Shown one piece after another: positions 53,816-64,000 of a stretch of 64,000 bases of DNA (position 1 is the first letter of the stretch; every line of letters begins with the position of its first letter). Source of the stretch: Oidiodendron maius Zn (Eukaryota > Ascomycota > Leotiomycetes > Myxotrichaceae); contig KN832891.1 of the NCBI GenBank assembly GCA_000827325.1, positions 310,001 through 374,000 on the forward strand, given 5' to 3'. Position numbers and translations under genes: made by a program. A model generated the notes under the pieces. It made no database searches, was not told the origin of the DNA, and saw only the letters and a program-made list of their open reading frames with translations.

Positions 53816-55099
53816 TTAAACTCTTTCCCCTTCTGCTCTGATTGCTTCTACGACATCGTATGCATAACACCAGTCTCTGATTTTGAGATCTGAGATGCCA
53901 TACGACGTCCCCTCAGCATAGAACCTTTCCTTCTTATAGACTGCGGGAAATAAGTCGCTGTCTTTCAACGCAGCATCCCGAGCAGTTCGAGCTGGACCTG
54001 GCGGCAAGTGCAGAATGTTGCCTGCATGCAAGCTCGCATCTCTGACGGCATCACAGCGCGTCTTCCGAACATTCTCAAAGATATATATGGCCCTTTCGAG
54101 ACTGGTATTCCTAGTATCTTGAAAATAAAGACACTCGGTCAAAGCTGCGGCGTCCTCCACCGCCATTGAAACGCCCATTGACAGATAGAATGACATTGCA
54201 TGAGCTGCGTCGCCAATCAGGACGAAATTACCAGCAGTTGAGGTCCATCTCGGTAAGGCCTTAACTTGATGGATAGGCCAGTTTTGGACGCTCGGTTCCG
54301 TCATATCGAGTATTGCTGCCAAACGTGGGTCAAACCCTTTGAAGAGCCGCCTTACTTCTGCTTGGTATTGCTCCGGGCTCCACCCACTTGTTTCAGTATC
54401 ATCAGGATGAGACAAGACTATGTTCAAAATCTCCGACCCTTTGACCATATAGGTCATAGCTGAGCAACTGTCTCCAACCCAGCAGTTGCAGCTGTGCTGT
54501 GATACGAGATGAGCTGTCTCAGCATATGCTTTGATTTTATTTACTGGTGCAACTGCTCGGTATGCTGCCCATCCGGTCTTCTGCAGATCGTCTCCAGTGG
54601 ACTTGAGCAAGGATTTGCGCGCATTGGAGTTGATACCGTCAGCACCGACGACGAGATCGGCATGCAACTTCTGTCCGTTACCTAACAAGACGCCCCCATT
54701 TTCAAAGTCATATTGAATCACTTTACTGTTTAATCTCAAGTCAACGCCTGCCTTCACGACATGCTGATGCAAAATTTGATGGATATCAGCTCGGTGAATG
54801 ACGACGTACGGCGCACCATACCGCTCTTCAAAATCGTGAAATGAAATTCGCCCTAGTGTTTTACCACTAATACCCTCAAGAATGTTGAAAGATTCTGGTA
54901 AGGCTGCTTTTGCTAGGATATCTGGCCCAAGGCCCCATCTCCAGAAATATTTCGTAGCATTTGGAGTCAATTGGACGCCGGCCCCGATCTCAGCGAGAGC
55001 CGGCGCACACTCGAGGATGGTGACATGGTGTCCAGCAAGGGCGAGGGCGAGTGCTGCTGAGAGGCCGCCTATACCTGCTCCGACGACGATGATTTCCAT
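53816..55099 (-). CDS. FAD-dependent monooxygenase, salicylate-hydroxylase-like
   Basis: Single exon, 427 residues, intact. MEIIVVGAGIGGLSAALALA (GxGxxG), LAEIGAGVQLTPNATKYF, VIHRADIHQILHQH, LVVGADGINSNARKSL (DG motif), FVLIGDAAHAMSFYLSMG (GD motif) then AVEDAAALTECL. This order is characteristic of 6-hydroxynicotinate or salicylate 1-monooxygenase-like enzymes. The usual AAHAMLPYxxQG reads AAHAMSFYLSMG, so the conserved Pro and Gln are replaced (LP to SF, QG to MG); substrate specificity may differ. Cytosolic, NADH-dependent by family. Close to an SDR on the same strand, 840 bp upstream of it. Confidence 0.93.
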   Translation of the reverse strand: MEIIVVGAGIGGLSAALALALAGHHVTILECAPALAEIGAGVQLTPNATKYFWRWGLGPDILAKAALPESFNILEGISGKTLGRISFHDFEERYGAPYVVIHRADIHQILHQHVVKAGVDLRLNSKVIQYDFENGGVLLGNGQKLHADLVVGADGINSNARKSLLKSTGDDLQKTGWAAYRAVAPVNKIKAYAETAHLVSQHSCNCWVGDSCSAMTYMVKGSEILNIVLSHPDDTETSGWSPEQYQAEVRRLFKGFDPRLAAILDMTEPSVQNWPIHQVKALPRWTSTAGNFVLIGDAAHAMSFYLSMGVSMAVEDAAALTECLYFQDTRNTSLERAIYIFENVRKTRCDAVRDASLHAGNILHLPPGPARTARDAALKDSDLFPAVYKKERFYAEGTSYGISDLKIRDWCYAYDVVEAIRAEGERV

Positions 55100-55936
55100 A
55101 TTGCGTCAATGTAAAAGAAATCTGCAGAGAGCAAATCTAGGAGAAGTTCGTTCATGTAGGATAAGAAAAGGTTGTATAACTTACAGCCTGGGAAACTCCG
55201 TATCACGGCTGAGGATACATATGTAGCACGTGCCGATCTTACTAAGCACTTCTAATCTGACCCCCCCTTGCTTATTTACCGCAGAACCCTCTAGACTACT
55301 AGTATTTTAGCAGAATATAAGCAACATTACGATACTTACACCTAGTATATAGTGCCGTATACAGCTTATGGTAAATATCAAGATTACGATGTTCAGTTGC
55401 TGCACGAAATATCTTACGTTGAAACATTTCTAGGAGCATAATGCAGCACAACTCGTACCGTGTTAAATGAGATATTCATATCACGTCAATCTTGGCCAGT
55501 GACAATACTCTGGACACAACAGATTGTGTTCAAAAGTAGACTAATGAGGTCCCGATTCGGATTTAGTTGTTTATTCCCGAAATTGGAGTCATAGTAACAG
55601 TATGACTCTGAAGCAGTTCTAATAACGATAGGCAGTCTACAAATGCTTCCTTGGCTATGCAAGGGCCAATGCAATTTAAGCCGTTATAGAATGCTATTGG
55701 TGTGCCCGGAGCCATGGAAGGCTTAGTTGAATGTGGTTAGCCTGAATGGCCTGATCAAAAGAGGTTGGGCTTTGTGGTCATTCGTATGGCATCCACTCGA
55801 ATATGATCTTTCTAAGACACTAGATAGGCCCGTAGTTCCTATAGAGTCTTAGAGTTTATTTGACTTACCTTATTATCACTAGTTAAATCTCAGAACATCA
55901 TAAATAATTAACGTTGTGCTGTTCTATATATGTCGC
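55100..55936. other. Intergenic, no supported gene
   Basis: About 840 bp between two minus-strand genes. AT-rich; short frames without motifs. Confidence 0.4.
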
Positions 55937-56924
55937 CTATCGAGCAGTGTACCCGCCATCTACTGGCATGCAGATACCTGTGACCCAGCTTGCGTCGTCG
56001 CTGGCGAGAACGACAGCAATTCTCGCAATGTCATCGGGCTTTCCAGGTCCATTGAAAGGATGGGACTTCTGTAGATCATCGAGCGACGCCACATGGGTGG
56101 TACTCTCTGCAAAAATTGCAGTTTGCGTATCTTGGGTTAAGTTTAGCTTTAATGGTAAGCTGCCCGATTAGGTTCTGAAAACTTACATCCAGGACAAATG
56201 GCGTTTACATGGATTCCATATTTGGCATAGTCAAGTGCGACTTGTCTAGTGAGGTTGCTGACTGCCCCTTTAGATGCACAGTACGAGGCTATTTTCCTTA
56301 CGTTAGCTCATTATAACCGAGTCTGTCATAAAGAGGAACTGTTCCATACGGCGATCCTGAGTGGCCACAATCCCCATAACTGACGACATATTTATAATCC
56401 AACCCCGGTCTCCAGATGGATGTGGCTCCTGCTTTAGCATCTGTGCAATAGCATATTTGCAGCCCAAAAACACCGACTTGACATTGACTCTCATGGTAGT
56501 ATCCCACACATCCTCATTAACTAGATGGCATGCCGCAGGCGAGCGTGCCTCAAGGCTAACGCCTGCGTTATTCACAAGACTTGAAACAGTAAGCCTTGTG
56601 TTTGCGAATAATCGATTGGATGAGAAAGATATACATATCGACGGAACCGAATTCCTTTACTGCAGTTGCAATAAGTGCCTCCATCTGCCTAGCATCTCCA
56701 ACATCGGTCCTAACGAAAATAGCCCTTCCTCCTTCCTTTTTAATTAGCTCATGCGTCTCGATTTCAGCTTCATCTGGAACCTCCGGACGAGCAGTGGGTT
56801 TTAGATCAGCACAAACAACATTCGATCCTTCTCGGGAATAGCGTAGAGCGATTGCACGACCTAGACCAGAAGATGAACCTGTTACAATGCTGGTCTTATA
56901 CTGGAGACGTTGGCTGGCAGTCAT
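55937..56924 (-). CDS. Short-chain dehydrogenase/reductase (classical SDR), four exons
   Basis: Model (minus strand): 56924-56635, 56579-56350, 56288-56187, 56130-55937, 271 residues; introns 55, 61 and 56 bp in phase. [19 protein letters not shown] (TGxxxGxG cofactor loop), [10 protein letters not shown] across intron 1, INMSSVMG (catalytic Ser), [15 protein letters not shown] (YxxxK) across intron 2, VNAICPGYTQTAIF across intron 3, and the C-terminal [19 protein letters not shown] after the second strand (Asp) suggests NAD preference. Such SDRs include fungal sugar and polyol dehydrogenases and 3-oxoacyl reductases; beside GH95 it could oxidise a released sugar, but that is inference. Confidence 0.93.
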
Positions 56925-57510
56925 CGCGAATTTATGAGAATAACCTCTCTTGCGACCTATTAACAACTATATGTAAAAAAATTAAAAAAATAACCTAAGT
57001 AGTTGATCGATAGAGAAGAGGCAACTTAATAGGAACTTACTGTAATGGTTATGTGCTTTAATATTAAAATCTCTGGTTCTAACGGTTATAAGCGATAGTC
57101 CAATAGATCACGCTAGAGATGCGCAAAGGAACTCAGTCGGAATCCCGGCATAATTCTCGGGCATTCTAGTTCCTGTCACTCATGACCTCCTTTGGTCCTG
57201 CAGGGTAAAGCTGGATTAATATCTTGCTTTCGCCCGATGGCCGAAATGGCAGGCTGTACCATCTCCTCGGGTTATTTTGGGGCGAAGTCTGGCCCGCATA
57301 ACGCCATCGAGAATCTTACCGAGCCTAGCTAGATGTATCTATCATGGCCCACGCCAGATTGTGGAGGCTGACAAGGAAGAGACTGCCGATAAATGTATAT
57401 ATATATGTGGAACGTTATAATAGATGTCCTAGAGATAATTAAAGTCTAGTTCTGCGGGATCATTCAAAAAGCAGCTGTGTCTCTGACGGGCTGTCAGCTG
57501 AATTTTCACC
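56925..57510. other. Divergent promoter region, SDR and GH95
   Basis: About 590 bp between the divergent starts of the SDR and the GH95 fucosidase, so the two may be co-regulated. A TATATATATATG tract lies near 57398. No gene. Confidence 0.45.
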
Positions 57511-59817
57511 ATGGTTGACTCGCTACGGTACGATTCTCCAGCCACAAAATGGAACGAAGGAGCGCCCATCGGAAACGGCAGGATGGGCGCTGTAGTCATA
57601 TCAGACATAAACAAAGAGACATGGAGCTTCAACGAAATCACTTTTTGGTCCGGCCAGCCTGAGCAATCGCCCCCGGGATACGGCGGGAGAGACGCCTTGG
57701 ACGCCATGCGGAGCAAGTATTTTGTAGACGACTACACTGGAGGGGAGAAACTGGCAAAGAAGTTCCTGCAGCCAGTTAAGGGGAACTTTGGCACAAATTT
57801 GACCGTGGCCAAGGTGCATCTCGCCATAGACCATCCGGCATCATCTGGTGAGTTCAAGAGGGCCTTGCGACTGGATGAGGCAGTGGCTATGGCAGAGTAC
57901 AAAGTCAACGACTACAGTTACCACAGGGAGACCTGGATATCTCATCCGCAGCAAGTCCTGGTGTCACGGCTCAGCACCGACGCGCCGCACGGAATGTCAC
58001 TGGAGCTCTCTCTAACGGGATATAACGAAGAGTTCACCGTCATCAGCATCGCTGACACTCTGGAGTTCGATGCGCACGCTACTGAAGGCGTGCATAGCAA
58101 TGGAAAGTGCGGTGTAAAGGGCCATGGAGTTGTCAAGGTGAGCACAAGTGGAGGTTCCGTTCAGAGCAGTGATGGTAAACTCAGGGTCTCGAATGCCTCC
58201 TCGATAGTGATACTTGTCGCCTTCAATACCGACTTCCGCCAGACTGGCAACGGGTGGAAGTCAGTTTCTGCAGAGCACCTGGAGGTTGCACAAACAATGG
58301 CCTATGAACTTCTTAAGGCAGAGCACCTGCGCGATCACCAGCGATTGTACCACCGGGTTAGCCTAAATCTTGGAACGTCTGCTATATCACAATTGCCGGT
58401 GAACGAGAGACGGTCTAAGTTCAAGGCATCGGGATTTGACGACCCGGAGCTTTTTGCACTGTTCTTCCAGTATGGACGCTATTTAGTTATTACTGGGACC
58501 CGTATCGATTCTCCTCTGCCTCTTCATCTTCAGGGCTTGTGGAATGATGGTGAAGCAAATAGCATGAGTTGGAGTTGTGACTATCACCTGGATATAAACA
58601 CTCAGATGAACTACTTCCCAGTAGAAATGACCAATCTGAGCGACAGCCAGCTCCCTCTTATGAAATACGTCGAGTTTCTGGCCGAAGCAGGTAAAACTAC
58701 GGCAACACAATACTATGGTTGCTCAGGTTGGGTGGCCCACGTTGTCTCTAACGTCTGGGGGTTTACAGATCCTGGCTGGGAGACGACTTGGGGCCTCAAC
58801 GTGACGGGAGGACTGTGGATTGCTACACACATGATCGAACACTATGAGTACACTTTAGACAGGAATTTCTTGGAGAAACTGGCTTATCCCGTGTTGAAAG
58901 GCTCTGCAGAGTTTTTTCTAGACTACATGGTTGTAGATCCCAGAACTGGATACCTCGTTACTGGGCCTTCTGTGTCACCAGAGAACAGCTTTTTCACCGG
59001 TGATTCCGAACGCATCGAACAGCACCTGTCACTGGCGCCTACGGTGGATATAGTGCTTATCCGAGATCTTTTCGCGTTCTGCGTTCGTGCAGCTAGAGAA
59101 CTGGACATCGATCATGACTTTTCCCAGCGAGTAGAAACAGCCCTTGGAAAGCTCGCTCCTTTTAGAATCGGAAAAGGGGGCCAGCTGCAGGAATGGTTCG
59201 AGGACTACGAGGAGGCACAGCCAGATCACCGCCATATGTCGCATACGATGGCATTGTGCAGAAGCGACCAAATATCACTTCGTGCTTCATCAGATCTGGC
59301 AGAAGCCACTCGAATCACGCTGCAGAACCGGCAAGCACGGGCGGATCTGGAAGACATCGAGTTTACTGCAGCATTGTTTGGACTCAACTTTGCTCGTCTC
59401 AACGACTCAGAAAATTCTTTCAAACAACTCGGTCATTTAATTGGAGAATTGTGCTTCGACAATCTGCTTTCCTACTCCAAGCCAGGCATTGCGGGTGCCG
59501 AGACAAACATCTTTATCGCCGATGGCAACTACGGAGGAACCGCCGTTCTTGCTGAGATGCTATTGCGCAGTAGCTGCACTGAGCTTGATCTACTGCCCGC
59601 TCTTCCTTCCGCTTGGCCCACCGGATCCATCAAAGGGCTGCGGGCTAGGGGTAACGTCGAAGTTGATATTGAATGGAAGAACAGTCAATTACAGGAGGCG
59701 ACCTTCAGACCGTTTTCTCCAGGAAATTTCACAGTGTACTGCCAAGGCCACAAAATACAGTTGTCCTTCGTTGCCAACACAACCATAAAGCTCGACAGTT
59801 TTCTTCAAATAGCTTGA
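57511..59817 (+). CDS. GH95 alpha-L-fucosidase
   Basis: Single exon, 768 residues, intact. No signal peptide, so cytosolic or exported another way. Start [20 protein letters not shown], then GNGRMGAVV (typical GH95 opening), [19 protein letters not shown]. Catalytic region: [20 protein letters not shown], carrying the Asn residues that activate water in the inverting mechanism of GH95; then [19 protein letters not shown] and [12 protein letters not shown]-terminal beta domain has [18 protein letters not shown] and [21 protein letters not shown]. The family hydrolyses alpha-1,2-linked fucose or galactose from xyloglucan, and fungal members act on plant xyloglucan. Divergent from the SDR. Confidence 0.95.
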   Translation: MVDSLRYDSPATKWNEGAPIGNGRMGAVVISDINKETWSFNEITFWSGQPEQSPPGYGGRDALDAMRSKYFVDDYTGGEKLAKKFLQPVKGNFGTNLTVAKVHLAIDHPASSGEFKRALRLDEAVAMAEYKVNDYSYHRETWISHPQQVLVSRLSTDAPHGMSLELSLTGYNEEFTVISIADTLEFDAHATEGVHSNGKCGVKGHGVVKVSTSGGSVQSSDGKLRVSNASSIVILVAFNTDFRQTGNGWKSVSAEHLEVAQTMAYELLKAEHLRDHQRLYHRVSLNLGTSAISQLPVNERRSKFKASGFDDPELFALFFQYGRYLVITGTRIDSPLPLHLQGLWNDGEANSMSWSCDYHLDINTQMNYFPVEMTNLSDSQLPLMKYVEFLAEAGKTTATQYYGCSGWVAHVVSNVWGFTDPGWETTWGLNVTGGLWIATHMIEHYEYTLDRNFLEKLAYPVLKGSAEFFLDYMVVDPRTGYLVTGPSVSPENSFFTGDSERIEQHLSLAPTVDIVLIRDLFAFCVRAARELDIDHDFSQRVETALGKLAPFRIGKGGQLQEWFEDYEEAQPDHRHMSHTMALCRSDQISLRASSDLAEATRITLQNRQARADLEDIEFTAALFGLNFARLNDSENSFKQLGHLIGELCFDNLLSYSKPGIAGAETNIFIADGNYGGTAVLAEMLLRSSCTELDLLPALPSAWPTGSIKGLRARGNVEVDIEWKNSQLQEATFRPFSPGNFTVYCQGHKIQLSFVANTTIKLDSFLQIA

Positions 59818-62614
59818 GCGTTGTACTCCATAAATAAGATGCTGAATTCCAGTGCTGTCTAATATCACGAGCCATGCATGACACACCATTCCATTCCAAG
59901 AATAGACTGCTAGAAGGCTAGAGTTAATACTACGTAGTACACTTCAACTGGTACGGGTTGGTTGTTATCTGTCTTGTTAAGACAGCGGGTTTTGCGTTTC
60001 CACAAGTTAGTGAGACTGGTCATAGACATGGAAAAAGTGGTTGGAAAGAAAGGTATATAGACACAAGTTGTGAAAATAAGCCTATATCCTATGTCTAGAG
60101 ACTTTAATATCAGTAAAATTCCACTGTAGGACCATACCTTTCCCCCTCTTGCTCTGCAATGAGTCGTATGAGAAATGTGTAATACCTGCTAATACTAGAC
60201 ACATGCAATCTTAGATTTAATACTGGAGGGTGAGCCGTCTATCATGCTCTTGAGGAAGACAAGTCGCGTCACGTGAAAACAGGCAATTCTGCGGCTCTGT
60301 GCAGCTGACACTTCTTAGCGCTACCCTTAGAGCGAGCCTAGTGTCTTGGCGTAAGCAGATTGCATACGCCATCATGCAACCCCATACACTCCCATGCGCC
60401 ACCATTCTTAGCTTATGTCAATAAAACCCCAAAGCAACAACTCCTCCAAAGTGCAAGTGTCAACAAACTGCAAGCTTATTTCCACTCGGATCTGTTGGAT
60501 AGTTCTTCTGTAACCCCTTCCTCAGCAACACGCTTTTCTAATATCTGTCCGAATTAGCGTAACGGGGCGTTATGATGGCCGGTGACAAAGACAGGAAGAC
60601 TGCATCCGCAGATTGCTCGGGACAGATATGACCGAACTACTGTTTACCAGCTCCGCTAAGAGAGGGTGGTTTCAAAATGGCCTTGAAGCTAAAAACAGTA
60701 TACCGCGAGCGGTCGCATTGCACAGGAACTCGTCTCACTAATATAGTTTAATCCTGAGAAGGAAAGAACACAAAGCGATAGCAGCAGCATAGGTATAATT
60801 CCAACTCACCACTTTCTAATATAGCTCTCCTAGTGCGTTAACAAGTGCAAGTTACTGTTGTCTACACTCAGCAGCTCGATTTTCGGGGTTAAAAATTGCT
60901 AGTGGCCATATTCTCCACTATCCGATGTATTTGCGAAGTTTATTCCTTGTACAAGGTACGAGCTAATGACTTCTCTAACAATCCCTAGCTTGCGTTTTCC
61001 CAAAATGATGCATCTAACGTATGCAACGTAACGGCATGGCTTGCGGAATAGAAATCATCCTTGGTTTTGGGGCAGTGAATTGCGAGACCTCATAAGCGTA
61101 TCACAGGCATCTTTCCCGTCGTCTTGGAATGCATCACCTCGGGACAATTGTCGGGGACATCGTCGGGCGCCCTGAATCTCAGTCTAGTCATTATTTTGAA
61201 GCGCGGTCTGTCCTCGTTCTCCCCTCAGCGCCCGTCGTACGAATCTAGATGACGATGCATCTAAAGCATCTCTTCCAGCAAATATCACACGGCTCGAAAA
61301 CACCCTCCTTGTTCGGGGGGGAGATTACGAATAAACTTGATGCCATTAGCCGCCAGGTGGCCATCGCAGCACCTTGACGATTTACGAGCGGGAAACGTTC
61401 AAAGTATATCATTGAGCTATTTCTAGATTGATCATCATACTTGTGTATGATTTTCAGGTCGCTATGAGGCGCCTCTTCCCTGAATTGGGTGCCTGATCAT
61501 CGGTTGGTACATAATCTCGGTGCCCATGGAGAAAAGTTTGGCACGAAACAGACGCGTGCATTATATCTTCTACTCTCCACGATCCATACATTTATGCGAC
61601 TCTCCGCCTCTATCACTGACGTCCTCACACCACGTTGTTTCAACTACTTACCATGCAGAGGCCTCCCACTCCGCCCGCGTAGATAGTTCAGTGGCTATGT
61701 CGACCTTTGCTATGTAATGGAATGGCTCATCCAGAGTGGTGTGATACGATCCTTTATGTCTCCAATTGATCAGTAGACTGACCGGTAATTCATCTTGGAG
61801 GCCTGATATTTGTGTCAGTGTGCTTTGGCTCTCTCTCATGGGTACGGATACCTCTACCCAAATATTCCTATTTATTCGTGCGCTAAACATATGAAAGAGT
61901 TAAGCCTTCCTAGTAATAAGTATCTTTTTGCTTTCTACTACTGCCTTATGTTCCTTATGCTCAAAATATGATGCACTATCAGCGCAAAATATTAGCTCCA
62001 CCTCGCTAGAGGTCTGGACCCGGCCCTAATCTCATTGATTGTTTGTGAGGACATTCATCGCCGAGATTCTCGCCGCCGCCTGGACATTTTAGTACCAACA
62101 GATGATTCTGTCGCCCCGAGATTACTACCGATAATCCCAACACCTGAACAAGGCGCTCTCTTGCCCGTCAAGCAGGTTATGGCAGCTGTTTTAACAGCTG
62201 TAGAGTTGCCCGTAGAGCTTCCCATTCGCCTTGCGACCGGAGAAATCAGTCAAACCCAAGCGAATTCACTAGCTTCGATGGCGGCAAGATTCTCGGTGTC
62301 CTAGTGCATCTGAACCAAGACAGTTCGTCCACATTACGAATTCGCTACATGAAGCTCGTGCTAGGTATCAATATCAATCGGCATCCTGAACAAATTAGCG
62401 CTGATACCCCATACCCCGGATTTTTCTACCCCACCTTTCATGTCACTGTATCAACCATAAGTACTTCCCCGAGTGCCTCCTTACTCTGGAATAACTCGGA
62501 TCCATATTCTATCGTCCTTGACACCATAGCATCGCAACGCTAATTGGGAGAACTTCCAGACTTACAGTTTTCCACTTGCCTGTTATCAGTCTGTGCTACT
62601 CCGACTGTTACGTC
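59818..62614. other. Long intergenic region, no supported gene
   Basis: About 2.8 kb. Many short frames on both strands, none with recognisable motifs. A minus-strand stretch near 61320-61250 reads FEPCDICWKRCF (C-x2-C, zinc-finger-like) but no longer frame extends it. A plus frame at 62035-62304 (ending TQANSLASMAARF) could be an old coding remnant. Repeats like those of 20-48 kb were not seen. Confidence 0.4.
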
Positions 62615-64000
62615 ATGAAAGACCCAGAGGAAAATCCCACCGTCATCGGTTACGCAGAGGACTCCGTGAATGTCGATGAGCCGGGACAAGACGTTATTCG
62701 CAGCGAGAAGATTTTGATCGCCGAGGCACAAGTTGGTTTCGCCGATGAGAAAGAATTGGGCCCACGGGCAGCCCTTATCACATATTCTAATGCTGTCATG
62801 TGGTCTCTTGTCTTTGCAGCGTGCGTTATCATGGAAGGCTATGATACTGCCCTGCTTGGGAGTTTCTACGCATATCGTATGAGCACCGTAGTCTTGTGGA
62901 CGTCTGGCTGCTAACCAGTTTGTTTAGCTGCATTTCAAATCAGGTTCGGTCGTTTCGTAGGAGTTACGTCGAGCACGCCAAGCGGATATCAGTTGACAGC
63001 AGCCTGGCAAGCTGGTATGGGTCAGGCAGGAGGCGTTGGTAGCTTCTTCGGAGCCATTCTCAGCGGATATATGGTGCCAAAATACGGCCAGAGGATTGTT
63101 GTGATAGCATCCCTTATCGTCTTGATAATTGGCATCTTTTTCCCTTTCTTTGCCCCAAATTTACCGGTTTTAACCATTGGAGAGGTGATTTGCGGGTACG
63201 TGAACTCCATCTACGACAGTCACAAGCTTTCTAACCCATGCTAATGTGATCAAGCTTTCCCTGGGGCATTCTCACCACTTGTGCGACCTCCTATGCATCT
63301 GAAGTCCTTCCAACATCTCTCCGCGTATACCTGACTTCGTTCACGAATATGTGCTTTATTATTGGTCAACTTATCGCAGCTGGCATACTAAAGGGCCTAT
63401 CTAACCATACAAGTGCATGGGCCTATAGAATCCCTTTCGCAATCCAATGGGTGTGGCCCTGTTTCTTAATTCCATTGGTATACCTTGCTCCCGAAAGCCC
63501 GTGGTACCTGGTTAGGAAGAACCGCCTAGAAGATGCAGAGCAATCATTGCGCCGTTTACAAAACCGAAAGGCAAAAATTAACCCTAGGAACACGCTCGCA
63601 ACCATTATTCATACTGATAATTTTGAAAAGATGAACAACGCAGGTACGCGATACGTGGACTGTTTCAAAGGCCCGGAGCTTCGCCGAACTGAGATTGCTT
63701 GTATGGTCTTAACGGGTCAGATCTTATGTGGTATCGACTTCGCCTATAACAGCTCCTATTTCTATGAAAATATTGGTGTTGGTACATCTACAACCTACTC
63801 TCTGAACCTTGGGGGTACTGGCCTGGCTCTTTGTGGATGCTTTGTGAATTGGTTCGGTTAGTCTCGATCCGCCACTCTCCAGCTTTGGATTCGACTGCTG
63901 ACCTACGTATTTCCCAGCTCTTATGCCATATATCGGCCGCCGTACAATATATATATGGGGTATGGGAGGGATGACCGTAGCCCTCATTTTGATCGGCATC
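62615..64000 (+). CDS. MFS sugar (maltose/alpha-glucoside-type) transporter, 5' part
   Basis: Model: join(62615..62876, 62928..63195, 63255..63856, 63918..>64000), introns 51, 59 and 61 bp in phase, running off the right edge (about 405 residues visible). Membrane helices: VMWSLVFAACVIMEGYDTAL, GSFFGAILSGYMVPKYGQR, IVVIASLIVLIIGIFF. Sugar-porter signatures: YGQR after helix 3, PWGILTTCATSYASEVLP, LRVYLTSFTNMCFIIGQL, YRIPFAIQWVWP, LAPESPWYLVRKNRLEDAE (PESPRxL-type) and in the last exon YIGRRTIYIWGMGG. Matches fungal MAL-type alpha-glucoside permeases in order and length. Plasma membrane. Position after the GH genes suits uptake of released sugar. Confidence 0.93.

Noticed and set aside
61250-61330. 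Zinc-finger-like FEPCDICWKRCF on the minus strand
   Set aside because: Isolated C-x2-C with no His pair and no extended frame.
1-64000. CRISPR arrays, prokaryotic operons, rRNA or tRNA genes
   Set aside because: None seen; the gene structure is that of a filamentous fungus, and no tRNA cloverleaf or rRNA core sequence was noticed by eye.
1-64000. LTR retrotransposons or other capsid-bearing elements
   Set aside because: No gag-pol-like text or paired long terminal repeats were recognised; the mobile elements identified are Helitron, hAT and Fot1/pogo types.

Overview
This window comes from a filamentous ascomycete (Pezizomycotina; class not determinable from sequence alone). The evidence is genes with many 39-130 bp introns with GT-AG ends and CTAAY/CTGAC branch sites, HET-domain and NB-ARC allorecognition genes, a Zn2Cys6 regulator, fungal P450 and GST families, CAZymes, Fot1/pogo, hAT and Helitron elements, and C-to-T decay like that left by repeat-induced point mutation (RIP). 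Spliced gene models were built by hand from reading frames, splice consensus and family recognition. Exon positions are given so they can be tested with RNA reads.

Layout. (1) 0-9.6 kb is an allorecognition or cell-death island: two divergent HET-domain genes (one cut by the left edge, one with a broken frame), a solo HET C-terminus, a caspase-like (C14) gene, a six-exon DUF6594 membrane protein, a small 101-aa protein and an NB-ARC relic. (2) 10.6-16.5 kb holds two head-to-tail Helitrons of the non-canonical Helitron2/Helentron type: a 5.2 kb autonomous-type copy with Rep and Pif1-like helicase regions full of TAG stops, and a 0.66 kb non-autonomous copy. (3) 16.7-20.1 kb has a secretory-pathway membrane protein and a three-exon cytochrome P450. 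(4) 20.1-25.5 kb is repeat-rich and contains a VOC/glyoxalase gene and a hAT relic. (5) 26-43.5 kb is a chain of tailoring-type genes: Zn2Cys6 regulator, NmrA-like reductase, an uncharacterised protein, GST, alpha/beta hydrolase, P450 fragment, FAD-monooxygenase fragment, Fot1 relic, FrsA/Ayg1-like hydrolase, intact FAD monooxygenase and a broken alpha/beta hydrolase. It reads like an eroded or dispersed secondary-metabolite or detoxification locus; no backbone synthase is present. (6) 43.6-48.5 kb is a repeat zone with a foldback element, a RING-finger relic, an intact cytochrome b5 gene and a mutated fragment copied from the GH27 gene 5 kb away. (7) 49-64 kb is a carbohydrate-use region: GH62 arabinofuranosidase, GH27 alpha-galactosidase, salicylate-hydroxylase-like FAD enzyme, SDR, GH95 alpha-fucosidase and a maltose-type MFS transporter running off the right edge.

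The parts worth most attention are: the asymmetric terminal inverted repeats and G-rich terminal hairpins of the Helitrons; the fact that every in-frame stop I read in the large Helitron is TAG; a dispersed short repeat built on the palindrome CCGAAATTTCGG at six places between 22 and 44 kb, often at the edge of broken genes; a foldback with arms of about 155-190 bp at 44.2-44.7 kb; and the GH27 fragment whose differences from its source are mostly transitions.
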